From NCBI GenBank assembly GCA_947687605.1, contig CANTUT010001177.1:77001-141000 (forward strand): a stretch of 64,000 nucleotides of DNA. Reading direction: 5' to 3'. This DNA comes from Reutealis trisperma (lineage: Eukaryota; Streptophyta; Magnoliopsida; Malpighiales; Euphorbiaceae). Position numbers and translations under genes: made by a program. A model generated the notes under the pieces. That model was given only the letters and a program-made list of their open reading frames with translations, was not told the DNA's origin and did no database searches. This document shows, one piece after another, positions 63,690-64,000 of the stretch (positions within the stretch are counted from its first letter, which is position 1; every line of letters begins with the position of its first letter).

Positions 63690-64000
63690 CTAGAGTCAAA
63701 CTCTTCAATGTTGGGTTCATATTCTTCCTCAATGGCAGCAATCTTTGATTTGGAGGTGATCTTCAACCTTGGATGTAGTTGCGATCAATACTTTGAAAGT
63801 GGGTAGGTATTGTGTTAACAAGATATCTCAGTAGTTTGGGAGCAGATTCTTGATAAGGATATCCATTTGTTCTTGCTCGGTCGGCCTGTTTACCATTAGA
63901 GCAGCTTTAGCCCTTTATCTTATAAGGAATGCAGAGAAGGTCTCATTCGAAAGATGCTTAATGCTTTCTAAATCCCTTCTTGTAATGTCCACTTCAATAT
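63690..64000 (-). pseudogene. N2 gag fragment
   Basis: The reverse strand encodes, with stops, IEVDITRRDLESIKH, FSAFLIR and MVNRPTEQEQMDILIKNLLPNY, aligning to T1 gag (IEVDVTRRDLKTTK… NEQIDIIVKNLLPVY) and to N1 gag at 47520-47760. The N-terminal part of gag lies beyond the window. Confidence 0.75.

Larger units (their letters stand above)
60378..64000 (-). mobile_element. N2: second gag-only Tat-like element, partial
   Basis: Reverse strand: part of gag (64000-63690), pyrimidine run, minisatellites, polypurine tract (61094-61080), 3' LTR part (61079-60378). The same order as N1 with no pol between gag and LTR. The element leaves the window on the right; its LTR is cut on the left by G2. Confidence 0.65.

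Overview
This is a plant nuclear window made almost entirely of retrotransposons. I found no convincing host gene, no rRNA or tRNA gene and no CRISPR array. The evidence for an angiosperm is the set of LTR-retrotransposon lineages: Ty1/copia, Ty3/gypsy chromovirus (Tekay-like), and Ty3/gypsy Tat elements with a second RNase H and antisense genes. The sequence is AT-rich and I cannot name the species.

Layout. 1-2714: right part of a long LTR that begins before the window. 2881-4561: solo Tat-type LTR. 4573-39866: an old reverse-strand copia element (Copia-1), split by a large insertion. Its 3' LTR is 4573-6605, its decayed gag-pol is about 6650-10555, its leader resumes at 37682-39143, and its 5' LTR starts at 39144. 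The insertion is G1 (10625-37681), a long-LTR gypsy-like element with no coding interior. G1 holds a solo LTR (13978-15502). Its 3' LTR is split by T1 (19535-35939), a Tat element with target-site duplication CAATT. T1 is split again by an inverted solo LTR (23959-25456, duplication ACTAT). The nesting is therefore four levels deep, and the target-site duplications of the two innermost insertions are exact.

39867 to about 54086: a reverse-strand, gag-only Tat-like element. It holds a decayed minisatellite, a Tekay LTR with a second LTR of the same family inside it (42942-45966, duplication GATTC), and a fairly young copia element (48838-53869, duplication GGTCC). 54087-60377: a 5'-truncated Tekay-like chromovirus with a 3.5-kb LTR. 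60378-64000: part of a second reverse-strand gag-only Tat-like element with its own minisatellites.

Function. The elements are broken by stops and frameshifts, many of them TAG/TGA at expected Trp, Gln or Arg codons. The most interesting content is in T1. Downstream of its integrase it carries two antisense genes, one with plant-mobile-domain-like motifs and one DUF7745-like. Each has introns and its own TATA-like promoter pointing against the element's main transcript. The promoter region of one resembles the GC-rich U3 of T1's own LTR.
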